Both the position numbers and the translations under genes were made by a program. Of a stretch of DNA of 27,712 bases, positions 15,291 to 23,763 are shown in pieces (position 1 is the first letter of the stretch; each line of letters begins with the position of its first letter). The notes beneath the pieces were generated by a model. The model worked only from the letters and a program-made list of their open reading frames with translations. It searched no databases and was not told where the DNA came from. This stretch comes from Muricomes sp. (GTDB lineage Bacteria > Bacillota > Clostridia > Lachnospirales > Lachnospiraceae). The stretch spans positions 1 to 27,712 of the forward strand of contig JAHHTM010000003.1 of assembly GCA_020024675.1 (NCBI GenBank), written 5' to 3'.

Positions 15291-16196
15291 TTATTTCGCA
15301 TATTCAAGCATTTTTTCTAATGGTTTTTTAGAATTTTCTCTGCGCTCATCTGAAACGATTATTTCATTTTCGTATGTTTTTAAGACTTTCAAAATTTTTT
15401 CCAGGGTCACTGTCTTCATATCATGGCATACTGGCTCTGTTATTGGGAAATAAAATTTTTTATGTGGATTCTGTCTTTCCAGTTCGTAGCGTACACCATT
15501 TTCTGTACAGACAATAAATTCTTCCAAATCACTTTCTGTAGCATATTTGATGATCTGACTGGTACTTCCAAGAAAATCAGAAATTTCTCTTACTTTAGCA
15601 GAACATTCCGGATGTGTAAGCACAAGTGCTCCTGGATGTTCTGCTTTTGCTTCTTTGATCTCCTCTACTTTGATATTTTCATGGATTGGACAATATCCTT
15701 CGTTAAAGATAAAGTTCTTCTCCGGAACATGATCTGCCACAAAATGTGCCAGATTTCGATCTGGAATAAAGTAAATATTTTTATTTGGTAATGCTTTTAC
15801 AATCTTTAATGCATTTGCTGAAGTCACACAAACATCGCAATATTCTTTCAGCTCTGCTGTTGAATTGATATAGCATACAACTGCTACGTCATCATAGTCT
15901 TTTCTTACTCTTTCAATGGACTCCTTATCTGCCATATGAGCCATTGCACAGTCAGCTGACATATCCGGCATCAGAACTGTTTTTTCAGGGTTTAATATTT
16001 TTGCACTCTCTCCCATGAAAGAAACACCACAAAACACAATGGTCTGTTCTTCTAATCCAACTGCGATTTTGCTAAGATAAAAAGAATCTCCTATGTAATC
16101 TGCAATTTCCTGTACTTCAGGTGCCACATAATAATGTGCAAGTATTACAGCGTTTTTTTCTTTTTTCAAAGCATTGATTTCATCAATAATAGACAT
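15291..16196 (-). CDS. nadA: Quinolinate synthase A ([4Fe-4S])
   Basis: NadA (EC 2.5.1.72) condenses iminoaspartate with dihydroxyacetone phosphate to quinolinate in the cytosol and needs an oxygen-sensitive [4Fe-4S] cluster. The 301 aa match the compact form. The three cluster cysteines of archaeal and Thermotoga NadA correspond to Cys83 (SADCAMA), Cys169 (EGYCPIHE) and Cys257 (EPVCHDM). Substrate residues are visible in AHYYVAPEVQ, CYINSTAELK, VTSANALKI and LTHPECSAKV. The ATG at 16196 follows GGAGGAAGG. It is the first gene of the nad operon, behind a promoter at 16264-16292. Confidence 0.97.
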   Translation of the reverse strand: MSIIDEINALKKEKNAVILAHYYVAPEVQEIADYIGDSFYLSKIAVGLEEQTIVFCGVSFMGESAKILNPEKTVLMPDMSADCAMAHMADKESIERVRKDYDDVAVVCYINSTAELKEYCDVCVTSANALKIVKALPNKNIYFIPDRNLAHFVADHVPEKNFIFNEGYCPIHENIKVEEIKEAKAEHPGALVLTHPECSAKVREISDFLGSTSQIIKYATESDLEEFIVCTENGVRYELERQNPHKKFYFPITEPVCHDMKTVTLEKILKVLKTYENEIIVSDERRENSKKPLEKMLEYAK

Positions 16197-16263
16197 TTTT
16201 TCACACCTTCCTCCGCATTTAACGGAATCAACTTTCAGAATGATTTCTGACTGAATTCATATC

Positions 16264-16292
16264 ATTATAGCACAGAACTTTACATGTGACAA
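16264..16292 (-). promoter_or_regulatory. nad operon promoter with possible NiaR operator
   Basis: The minus strand reads TTGTCA (16292-16287), a 17-nt spacer and TATAAT (16269-16264). An imperfect palindrome centred on ACATGT (plus strand TTTACATGTGACAA, 16279-16292) overlaps the -35, a plausible place for NiaR to block polymerase. The operator call is inference from position and the downstream niaR gene; the promoter itself is good. Confidence 0.7.
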
Positions 16293-16296
16293 GACA

Positions 16297-16334
16297 ATGG
16301 AGTACGAAGGTGGAAATCCACATTTGCACTCCAT
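16297..16334 (-). other. Hairpin between the NYN gene and the nad promoter
   Basis: A nested hairpin pairs ATGGAGT/ACTCCAT (16297-16303 with 16328-16334) around GTGG/CCAC (16310-16313 with 16318-16321). It sits 14 bp after the NYN-LOTUS stop and may act as a weak terminator, but the tract that follows on the minus strand is not a clean T-run. Confidence 0.35.
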
Positions 16335-16347
16335 TTCTTTAATAATA

Positions 16348-17313
16348 TTATTTTTTCTTTTTATATACCGCCCAGTTTTGTTCTCCATCATCACGGATTT
16401 TTATATGTGCAAAACTTTTTATATATTGCTTAAACTGAGAATACCCATAGTCTCTCACCTTAAAATTACCAAATTCATTACGGATCATATTACCAAGTGC
16501 ACCTAGTGAAACGCCTTGTGTTCCTGCAGTTTTTACGACCTGTAAAATATACTCTTCCAACATTTCCTGTTTGCTCTTATCTTCATAAAGTGCAATTGTC
16601 ATTTTTGTGCCGTTTTGCTGTAATTTTAGTTTTCCAAAGCTTTCAAGAAATTTTGATAATAAGCTATATCCATATCGCCGGACATCAAAATCAGGATAAA
16701 GTTTTACAAGTCTGCTGCCAACTTCTCCAAGACCGGTTTCTTTTCCGTTATTCTGATTTTCTGTAATGATTTTGATGACTGCTTCTTCAATCTGATCTTT
16801 CGACACTTCTTCCTTACATACTTTTCTGCACTCTTTTCCCGAACTATGCAAAAAAGCTTTGTCTTCTTTTTCTAACATGTTGTCTTCTAAAAGAAGTTCC
16901 AGTTCTGTAAAAATATCACATGCCTGTCTAAATGCAGACGGAGTCTTATTTTCTCCCATCCCAATCACATGTTTTCCACTTTCTCTTAAACGACTTGCCA
17001 GTTTTGTAAAATCACTATCACTAGATACCAGACAAAATCCTTCTAATTCGCTTGTATAAAGCATGTCCATAGCATCAATGATCATTGCAGAATCTGTGGC
17101 ATTTTTCCCATGTGTATAACTAAACTGTTGGATAGGTGTAATCGAGTTCTGTAGAAGTACTTCTTTCCAACTTGAACTTTGTGAACTTGTCCAATCACCA
17201 TAAATTCTCTTATAGGTAACATTTCCATATTTTGAAAGTTCATCTAAAATTGGTTTTATATATCTAGCTGAAACATTATCCGCATCAATTAGCAGTGCAT
17301 ATTTGTCATCCAT
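16348..17313 (-). CDS. NYN-domain nuclease with two C-terminal OST-HTH/LOTUS domains
   Basis: The protein (321 aa) starts with a NYN (PIN-like) domain whose acidic residues are visible: LLIDADN (Asp10, Asp12), ATDSAMIIDAMDML (Asp74, Asp80) and LVSSDSDFTKLA (Asp99, Asp101). Metal-dependent RNA cleavage is the known activity of this fold. Two similar OST-HTH/LOTUS modules follow, at about 170-245 (GLGEVGSRLVKLYPDFDVRRYGYSLLSKFLES) and 250-318 (SLGALGNMIRNEFGNFKVRDYGYSQFKQYIKS), joined by a charged linker. LOTUS domains bind RNA, including G-quadruplexes, in characterised proteins. The layout resembles eukaryotic MARF1/Limkain b1. The start overlaps the upstream phosphoesterase gene by 25 bp and uses GGAGAGG 10 nt upstream inside it, so translational coupling is likely. 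Substrate and biological role are unknown. Confidence 0.88.
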   Translation of the reverse strand: MDDKYALLIDADNVSARYIKPILDELSKYGNVTYKRIYGDWTSSQSSSWKEVLLQNSITPIQQFSYTHGKNATDSAMIIDAMDMLYTSELEGFCLVSSDSDFTKLASRLRESGKHVIGMGENKTPSAFRQACDIFTELELLLEDNMLEKEDKAFLHSSGKECRKVCKEEVSKDQIEEAVIKIITENQNNGKETGLGEVGSRLVKLYPDFDVRRYGYSLLSKFLESFGKLKLQQNGTKMTIALYEDKSKQEMLEEYILQVVKTAGTQGVSLGALGNMIRNEFGNFKVRDYGYSQFKQYIKSFAHIKIRDDGEQNWAVYKKKK

Positions 17314-17843
17314 GTCTTATATACCTCTCCATTAAGATCTTTCCAATAAAAGCTACCACTTTCATAAATCATATAACTATGTTTCGAATTTTGTTTTGGT
17401 ATGGAAACTGAACCAGGATTCATATAAATAAATTCTCCTTTTTCTTCACATGCCGGAATGTGTGTATGCCCATTTAAGAGGATATCTCCCGGCTTTAGCA
17501 TAGGTAAATTTTCCGGATTAAAAACATGTCCATGGGTTGCAAAGATGGTCTGTCCATCAAGTTCTAGCAAACAGTATTCCGCAAGGATTGGAAACTGCAG
17601 AACCATTTGATCTACTTGTGTATCGCAGTTTCCTCGCACACACAGAAAATTTTCTTTTAAAGGGTTTAACATTGCAATCACTTCTTTTGGTGCATATTCT
17701 TTTGGAAGATCATTTCGTGGACCATGATAAAGAATATCTCCAAGCAACAACAACTTATCGGCCTGTTCTCTTTCATATGCTTCTAACATTTTTCTGCAAT
17801 AATAAGCAGATCCATGAATGTCTGACGCAATCATTAATTTCAT
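17289..17843 (-). CDS. YfcE/MJ0936-type metallophosphoesterase
   Basis: This 184-aa cytosolic calcineurin-like phosphodiesterase carries all family metal-ligand motifs: SDIHG (Asp8, His10), LLGDILYHGPRN (Asp36), RGNCD (Asn72), THGH (His104, His106) and NGHTH (His126, His128). YfcE hydrolyses artificial phosphodiesters; the natural substrate is unknown. The ATG at 17843 has AAGGAGAAAA upstream. It lies 14 bp after the AIM24-like gene and overlaps the NYN-LOTUS gene by 25 bp, so the three probably share a transcript. Confidence 0.93.
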   Translation of the reverse strand: MKLMIASDIHGSAYYCRKMLEAYEREQADKLLLLGDILYHGPRNDLPKEYAPKEVIAMLNPLKENFLCVRGNCDTQVDQMVLQFPILAEYCLLELDGQTIFATHGHVFNPENLPMLKPGDILLNGHTHIPACEEKGEFIYMNPGSVSIPKQNSKHSYMIYESGSFYWKDLNGEVYKTWMTNMHC

Positions 17844-17857
17844 ATCACTTTTTCTCC

Positions 17858-18535
17858 TTATTCATTTCTTGTAGGAATGAATGCCGCAACCGCTGCAGCC
17901 ACACTAGAAATCGGCATCGTCTGAAGCCAGATTCTTCCAGGGCCGGTAAGTACCGTATTAAAAAGTCCTTCTCCTCCAAAAAACATATTTTTTAATCCCG
18001 GCACCTGATGAATATCCATTTGTACACTTGCTTCATATCCCGCAACATTTCCTGTATCGACTACAATCTGCTGACCTGGTGCAAGTTCATAAGTTACAAG
18101 TTCTCCGTCGATTTCAATAAAAGCCGTTCCTTTTCCAGAAAGTCTTTGCATAATAAAACCTTCTCCACCAAATAACGAAGCCCCTAATTTTTTCTTAAAA
18201 TGAATAGAAAGTTCGACACCTGGTTCTGCTGCAAGAAATGCACTTTTTTGAACGATCATTTCTGTCCTTGGTCCAATTTCCACTGGTACGATTTTTCCCG
18301 GGAAACTTGAGCCAAAGGCGATCATCCCATTTCCTCTTGCCGTATATACATTTTGAAAAATGTTTTCACCGGAAAATGCTCTTGAAAACATTTTCCCGAT
18401 TCCACCACCTCTTGTTTCCATCTGCATATTGGGACTCATCCAAACCATAGACCCACTTTCTGTGATCATTGATTCTCTGTCTTGTAATTTACATTCAACT
18501 ATCGGAAATGCTCCACCTTTAATTTCATATACCAT
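17858..18535 (-). CDS. AIM24/TIGR00266 family protein
   Basis: The 225-aa protein has the beta-rich AIM24 fold pattern: glycine-dense repeats such as METRGGGIGKMFSRAFSGE, IAFGSSFPGKIVPVEI, FFGGEGLFNTVLTGPGRIWLQTM and a C-terminal alanine-rich segment SSVAAAVAAFIP. TIGR00266 proteins are widespread in bacteria, are related to yeast AIM24 and have no firmly established function. No signal peptide or membrane helix is evident. The ATG at 18535 has AAGGAG 8 nt upstream. It starts only 15 bp after jetD, with no room for a promoter outside jetD coding sequence. Confidence 0.9.
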   Translation of the reverse strand: MVYEIKGGAFPIVECKLQDRESMITESGSMVWMSPNMQMETRGGGIGKMFSRAFSGENIFQNVYTARGNGMIAFGSSFPGKIVPVEIGPRTEMIVQKSAFLAAEPGVELSIHFKKKLGASLFGGEGFIMQRLSGKGTAFIEIDGELVTYELAPGQQIVVDTGNVAGYEASVQMDIHQVPGLKNMFFGGEGLFNTVLTGPGRIWLQTMPISSVAAAVAAFIPTRNE

Positions 18536-18550
18536 AAATCATTCTCCTTT

Positions 18551-19726
18551 TTAATGAATCAAAAAACATTCCTGCTCTATTGAAAGTTTCTTATCGATAA
18601 TCTCATCTATCAATTGTTGCAATTTGGGTATCTTTACCTTTCTAAGCTTATCCACTGTTTCATCCGACATTTTTTCGCCATACTTTAAATATTTGTGATA
18701 GGTCTGCACATCCATTTGTAATGGCATCAGCTTTGTAAAGATTTTATTTTGAATATATTCAAAAATCTTCACTCCGCCATAATCAAGATCTCCACTATGA
18801 TAAAATTGAACATTCTGATCTGACAGAACAAATTCCAGCTTTTGCAAAAAAGCTCTTTCCCTTGGTGAAAAATATCCATGTGTAAAAATGTATAATGTAT
18901 TTTTTTCATAGGGTGCTGATACAAAATTTGCTTTATTTTCTATTGTAATAATTCTGTGGATTTCCGACTGATCCGGTAATATTTCCGCATTTTTTAATGT
19001 CTCTGAATTAAGGACCGTCCCATAAAAATAATTCTTTAAATTGATTTCTGCGTATTCACCATTTTTCTGAAGCCTGATGCCTAATGGTCCCTTTACTTCC
19101 ATCTCTTGTGAATATTCTTCAATATAAATCTGTGATAAAACTTGCGTTTTATCCATTTCTTCTTCAACATCTTCGCAGAACTTCCTTGCTTTGGATACAA
19201 TATAATCTTCTGCATCCTTTTCAAACGCCTTGGAATTTTCCATGTATTCCCTGCTGAATATTCTTTTATAAACCGGTGATTTCAACTTATCAAGACCTCG
19301 AAAAACCGGAAAATAGAACTCAAATTTATCTGGCATTTTTAATTTATGTTCCGGATCGTTTCGATAAATAAGATCTTCGTAATATCGTTTGATCCATTCC
19401 GTTGAAATTTCTCGAAGTTCTATTTCTAATTTTTCTTTTTGTCGTTCTATCTTTTTCCATTTCGGCTCTCGATCTGCCAGTTCGTAAAATTGATCCATAT
19501 TTTTTAACGAATAACTAACTGTTCTAATATCGCTTCCTCGTATAAGCCACTTTAATGAAATAAGTCCCTTTGCTTCAAGTTCTTTCGCCTCTTCTAAAAA
19601 TTCTAACCTTCCACAAGTTGAATAATCTTTTTCTTCAACTTTAAACGAGCGGATCCCAGAACTTTCTTTTTTCCAATCTTTTGTGCTTCTCTCACACCTG
19701 TTTATTATCTTATCTACAATATACAT
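18551..19726 (-). CDS. jetD: Wadjet protein JetD (Toprim nuclease subunit, DUF2220)
   Basis: JetD is the nuclease of the Wadjet anti-plasmid system: it cuts circular DNA after the JetABC motor has extruded it. The 391-aa protein has an N-terminal helical/winged-helix part rich in charged residues, then a C-terminal Toprim domain. Toprim catalytic residues are visible as Glu263 (IITIENKANF) and the DxD of HSGDLDYGGVKIF (Asp313, Asp315). The related fold is that of topoisomerase VI subunit A/Spo11. The ATG at 19726 has GAGAGAT upstream. It lies 63 bp after jetC and is the last core gene of the jetABCD operon. Assignment rests on the Toprim motif together with the three preceding genes. Confidence 0.9.
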   Translation of the reverse strand: MYIVDKIINRCERSTKDWKKESSGIRSFKVEEKDYSTCGRLEFLEEAKELEAKGLISLKWLIRGSDIRTVSYSLKNMDQFYELADREPKWKKIERQKEKLEIELREISTEWIKRYYEDLIYRNDPEHKLKMPDKFEFYFPVFRGLDKLKSPVYKRIFSREYMENSKAFEKDAEDYIVSKARKFCEDVEEEMDKTQVLSQIYIEEYSQEMEVKGPLGIRLQKNGEYAEINLKNYFYGTVLNSETLKNAEILPDQSEIHRIITIENKANFVSAPYEKNTLYIFTHGYFSPRERAFLQKLEFVLSDQNVQFYHSGDLDYGGVKIFEYIQNKIFTKLMPLQMDVQTYHKYLKYGEKMSDETVDKLRKVKIPKLQQLIDEIIDKKLSIEQECFLIH

Positions 19727-19789
19727 TATTTAATCTCTCTACGCTTTTCACAATATGCACTCACATCACTAATATCCGTTGAACCCTTT

Positions 19790-22700
19790 TTATTCTTCTA
19801 TCAAATCAGCAAATTCTTTTTTCTCAAATTCCTGAATAGAAATATGTTTTTTATTCGGGTTTGCATATACAAATGTTTTATCTACGTTTTCTAGATAATT
19901 TTGTATTTTGTCGTTTGTTGCACTGATGATTGCCTGAAATCCAAGTCCCCTAATTAACGAAATACAACTTGCCACTTTTTCTGCATCCATTTTAGAAAAT
20001 GCCTCATCCAAAACAACAAGTCGGATCGTCGGGTTTCTACGGATTTTTGGTGAAAGATTAATTCGGTAGATCTGTGCAAAACTTGCAAGAAGCGCAACAT
20101 ACAATGGGTTTTGTCCTTCTCCACCTGAATTCTTTTTGATCATCTTACTAAGCCCTATTGTCATATCTTTTTCTCCACTGACAATCTGCTGCATATCAAA
20201 GGAAAGATATGTACGATAATCTGCATATTTTTCCATATTTCTTTTAGCTTCTTCCAGCTCTTCTTTTGAAGCATTTTCCGGTGGAATAAATATTCCGATC
20301 AGCTCATTCATCAGATCACCATATTTGTCTTCGTGCTCCATTGTAAACATATCCATCTGATTCTCCATGGAGTCCGATAATTGTGATGGATCGATCTGCA
20401 ATGAATCATCCATAAACATTTTATAATACTTGCCATCCGCACCTTTGTTTTTCGTAATCACAAACTGGTATTTATCTTTACCAAAATCCAGTCTGCTTAT
20501 AATACGATTTAGTTCATCTTTTCTTTGGTATGCTTCCCTTATAGCACTTCTTATCTTAAATATAAAGTCGTCCTTGAAGTGTTCTATTGCTGATCTTGCT
20601 TGTTGTTTTGCAGCTTCTTTATAGTTTTCCAGATGATCACATTGCAAACTTTCCAATAATTCATCGTATGGTTCATTTGTTTCAATGACAGATGAGAATG
20701 TACGATTCATATAGTTTTGCAGATATCGACTTCTTTTATCGACAAGAGACTGATACAATTCCTTTTTTTCTTCTTCCAGCTGTAAGCACTCATTTGTACG
20801 ATTTTTCTTTAGATACTCATAGTTTGTGCTCTTTCTTGTTTCCATATATGCTGCAAACATCTCTTCAAACAAAAGGTTTTCCACAAAACTTTTTTGTTTT
20901 TCTGAAAGAATACTTTCTAAATTTAAGCTGTCTTCACTATATTTGTTGATCAGTTCTTGATTACTCCAAATTAGCTTTGTCACATTGTCAATCTTCTGTT
21001 TTACAGATTCTTTTTGTTTTACAAGTTCTTGCTTTTGTGCTTCCCACAATGACAATGATTCCTCTTGTATCTTCTGCATTTTTTCTACAATCTGTGCCTT
21101 TTTCTTTTCTCTTGATGCAATATGACTGATATCCTCTAAGCACTCTGTATAATCTGAAACCGGCTGTTGTAAAGACTCCATTTGCAAAAGTTTTTTTAAT
21201 TCTTCCAGCTCTTCCTGAAGCGGAAGTCTTTCTTTTTGAAGGTTCTGACATCTTTCATCCAGCTGACGTATTCTTTTACGCATACTTGTCTCACCGATGT
21301 ACGCTCTGCGCGTATAATTTTCTGGATTAATATGACGCAAACTAAAACTATGGTATAACATACACTCTGGAGTAATACCGATCTTACAGTTACGAAGTTC
21401 TTCCACACTTTCGCATTTTATTACTTTTCCAAGCATAAAATCTATATATGACCGAACATATTCTTCCTTTGCTTTCACTTCTTCTGACAGAGCACCCTTA
21501 TATGCAGAAATTTCACCACTCAATGAAGATTCAAGAATCTTTTCTGTATCAAGCACTGACACACGGAAATATTTTTTTCTGTCCATGTTCTTATAAATAT
21601 CCATGGCAGTCTTTACATATTTCGGTTCCACTACAAGCATCAGTTTATTGTTTCCAAGATAACCTTCCACGGCATTGTGCCAGCGCTCATCTTTAATATC
21701 CAGAAGATCCGCCAGTATCTGAACATTTACAAATTTACCATATTGTTCGGTAAGTTTTGTTCTGAGCTCAAATTTTGCTTCTTCAAGTTCTTTTGGATAT
21801 GCTTTATGACCCTGTTTTAACTCTTTTAGTTCTTCTCTTAATTCTTGTTCTTCTTTTTTAATTTTTCGAACTTTTGAGTCCAACTCTCTACGTTCTTCTT
21901 CCAGCTCTTCTTTAATATTGAACAGACTATTTTTTAGTCGTTCTATTTCATCCTTTGATATGGTTTTTTCTACAAATTTTTCAATATCCCATATCGTCTG
22001 ATTTGGAGTGATATCACTATCTTTCCATTGGCTAAGATTTGCTGCAATTTTTTCCCACTTTGCTTTACTATTTCCAAAACGTTCCAGTGTTTCATTTAAA
22101 TTTAAAAGTTCTGTTTTTAAGGCATCATATCCGCTGTTATTGATTCGCAGCAAAATTTCTTCGTAGGCTTTTTCAATCCGGGCTTCTTCTTTTTCAAATC
22201 CTTCTTTTAACGCTTCGTTGGTTTTTATTTCTTCTCTTCTTTGTGCGATCTTATCGATAAATTCCTGTATTTTTGATCTTAACTGAAGCATTTCAAGCTT
22301 TTCAATCTGATAAGTACAGCAATCCACCTCATCTTGCTTAGCTTTAAATTTTTTATATGCCTCTTGAATTTCCTGAAGCCATTTTATTTCCTCTAATGTC
22401 TGTTCAATCCTGCCTCGCATACGCCCATACTGTGTGACACTTTCTTGAAGATCTTCAATATGGATGTCTTGTTCCATACAAATATATTCTTTTACAAAAT
22501 CTTCTAGTTTTATGTTCATACGAAATGGAATCGCACGTTTAAAAAGACGAGGAAATTTTTCCATGTCCAGTCCGCCAAGATAAATGTCATACATCTGACG
22601 ACGAAATCTTTCGTTGCTCGGTCCACAATAATACTGATCCGTCGAAAAGTTTCTCTGCAGATACTCTTTAATTTCCATCGTTGAAAGACACCGCTTGTCC

Positions 22701-23149
22701 CCACGATAATCATTTGGTAAAAGACCTCCTGTATGCCAGAAGAACAATCTGCTTATTTCATTTGTTGCTGTCTCTACATCAAATACAACACCAATACATT
22801 GTTTTTCTTTTGTATTTGTCTGCTCTAATTCCAGAACAATCGTACTGGAAAAATTTTGATTTCTTAAATACTGCGATTCATTATTTTCACTGATATTTAC
22901 CATACCTCTAAGGTACTCTATAAGGGATCGATCCGAATCATCTGCTGCAGCTTTATTAAAGAATCCTCTTCCATCGGTATTTGCATACAAAACAATCTGC
23001 ATAGCATCAATCACTGTAGACTTTCCACTTCCGGAATGTCCTGTAAAAAAGTTGATTCCCTGGTTCAGTGTCAGTATCTTTCTGTCTATATAATGCCAGT
23101 TATTCAGACATATTTTCGAAATTGCTTTGAAGGGCTGGTTCTTTTCCAC
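19790..23149 (-). CDS. jetC: Wadjet protein JetC (SMC/MukB-like ATPase)
   Basis: JetC is the SMC-family motor that, with JetA (kleisin) and JetB (KITE), loads on and extrudes circular DNA. The 1119-aa protein has Walker A GHSGSGKST (37-45, Lys43), two long coiled coils (about 250-430 and 600-900) around a hinge near 440-580, an ABC signature SGGEGQ (Ser1008) and Walker B LVVLDEAFSKMD (Asp1048, Glu1049). All ATPase motifs look intact. I choose the GTG at 23149, with a perfect AGGAGG 6 nt upstream. An earlier in-frame GTG at 23164 would put that site inside the gene. The chosen start overlaps jetB by 50 bp, which suggests coupled translation. A plain SbcC or MukB identity is unlikely given the jetA, jetB and jetD neighbours. 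Confidence 0.93.
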   Translation of the reverse strand: MEKNQPFKAISKICLNNWHYIDRKILTLNQGINFFTGHSGSGKSTVIDAMQIVLYANTDGRGFFNKAAADDSDRSLIEYLRGMVNISENNESQYLRNQNFSSTIVLELEQTNTKEKQCIGVVFDVETATNEISRLFFWHTGGLLPNDYRGDKRCLSTMEIKEYLQRNFSTDQYYCGPSNERFRRQMYDIYLGGLDMEKFPRLFKRAIPFRMNIKLEDFVKEYICMEQDIHIEDLQESVTQYGRMRGRIEQTLEEIKWLQEIQEAYKKFKAKQDEVDCCTYQIEKLEMLQLRSKIQEFIDKIAQRREEIKTNEALKEGFEKEEARIEKAYEEILLRINNSGYDALKTELLNLNETLERFGNSKAKWEKIAANLSQWKDSDITPNQTIWDIEKFVEKTISKDEIERLKNSLFNIKEELEEERRELDSKVRKIKKEEQELREELKELKQGHKAYPKELEEAKFELRTKLTEQYGKFVNVQILADLLDIKDERWHNAVEGYLGNNKLMLVVEPKYVKTAMDIYKNMDRKKYFRVSVLDTEKILESSLSGEISAYKGALSEEVKAKEEYVRSYIDFMLGKVIKCESVEELRNCKIGITPECMLYHSFSLRHINPENYTRRAYIGETSMRKRIRQLDERCQNLQKERLPLQEELEELKKLLQMESLQQPVSDYTECLEDISHIASREKKKAQIVEKMQKIQEESLSLWEAQKQELVKQKESVKQKIDNVTKLIWSNQELINKYSEDSLNLESILSEKQKSFVENLLFEEMFAAYMETRKSTNYEYLKKNRTNECLQLEEEKKELYQSLVDKRSRYLQNYMNRTFSSVIETNEPYDELLESLQCDHLENYKEAAKQQARSAIEHFKDDFIFKIRSAIREAYQRKDELNRIISRLDFGKDKYQFVITKNKGADGKYYKMFMDDSLQIDPSQLSDSMENQMDMFTMEHEDKYGDLMNELIGIFIPPENASKEELEEAKRNMEKYADYRTYLSFDMQQIVSGEKDMTIGLSKMIKKNSGGEGQNPLYVALLASFAQIYRINLSPKIRRNPTIRLVVLDEAFSKMDAEKVASCISLIRGLGFQAIISATNDKIQNYLENVDKTFVYANPNKKHISIQEFEKKEFADLIEE

Positions 23150-23744
23150 TATATTCCTCCTCACTGAATGTATTTAACAATTCACTTACGTTATCTCCCG
23201 ATACCACTGCATTGATACACGGATAAATAACCAAACGCATATGTTCATCAAGTTCTTCGATTATATCAAGCGGCTCCACGATCTGACATTTCTTAAGTAA
23301 TGAAATTGTCCTCTTCATCTCGGTAGGAGATGGCATTGTTCTAAGGATTCCAAAATCTCCAGCCTTTCCATTTATTGCTCCCAATGTGGTTACAATATGA
23401 CTACTTGCAGAGGCCGATGCCATTTGCTCATCATAAAGCAGTTTTAGGATCAGTATATAAATCGTTGCAAGCTTAGGAAGTTTTTCTCCCATAAGATTTT
23501 CCCCCTGAATATAAATAAGACCCATATGTGCATTTTCCTTAAGCTCAATACCTGAAATAGCAAAATATCTTTTTAAAAATTCAAGATGTCGGCTGCAAAT
23601 ACGATAATCCTGCTGATACACCATTCTGCCAAGACGTCGGTCAAACTTCTGCTCCAGCAAAAATGTCTGACGGTATAATGCCTTTACTACTTCGGTCAGA
23701 TCTTCCTGTTCTTCTGGCAAAAGCGTTTCATAGTATTCTATCAT
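23100..23744 (-). CDS. jetB: Wadjet protein JetB (MukE-like KITE subunit, DUF4194)
   Basis: JetB is the KITE-type accessory subunit, a tandem winged-helix protein that binds the kleisin JetA. The 214 aa begin MIEYYETLLPEEQEDLTEVV, a pattern typical of the family, with a central winged-helix stretch (LVDRRLGRMV-like segment LEQKFDRRLGRMVYQQDYRI) and a conserved ENLMGEKLPKLATIYILILKLLYDE segment given here only in part. The C-terminus is acidic. The ATG at 23744 follows GGAGAG. It lies 19 bp after jetA and overlaps the start of jetC. I assign it by length, order and fold pattern; alone it would be hard to name. Confidence 0.85.
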   Translation of the reverse strand: MIEYYETLLPEEQEDLTEVVKALYRQTFLLEQKFDRRLGRMVYQQDYRICSRHLEFLKRYFAISGIELKENAHMGLIYIQGENLMGEKLPKLATIYILILKLLYDEQMASASASSHIVTTLGAINGKAGDFGILRTMPSPTEMKRTISLLKKCQIVEPLDIIEELDEHMRLVIYPCINAVVSGDNVSELLNTFSEEEYSGKEPALQSNFENMSE

Positions 23745-23763
23745 CTTATGTTCTCTCCTAAAT

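Noticed and set aside
19790..23149. SbcC or MukB of the host rather than JetC
   Set aside because: The flanking MukE-like, MukF-like and Toprim genes in Wadjet order make a housekeeping role unlikely.
23150..23164. Upstream GTG start of jetC
   Set aside because: It would place the perfect AGGAGG inside the coding sequence and has no ribosome-binding site of its own; the GTG at 23149 is better.
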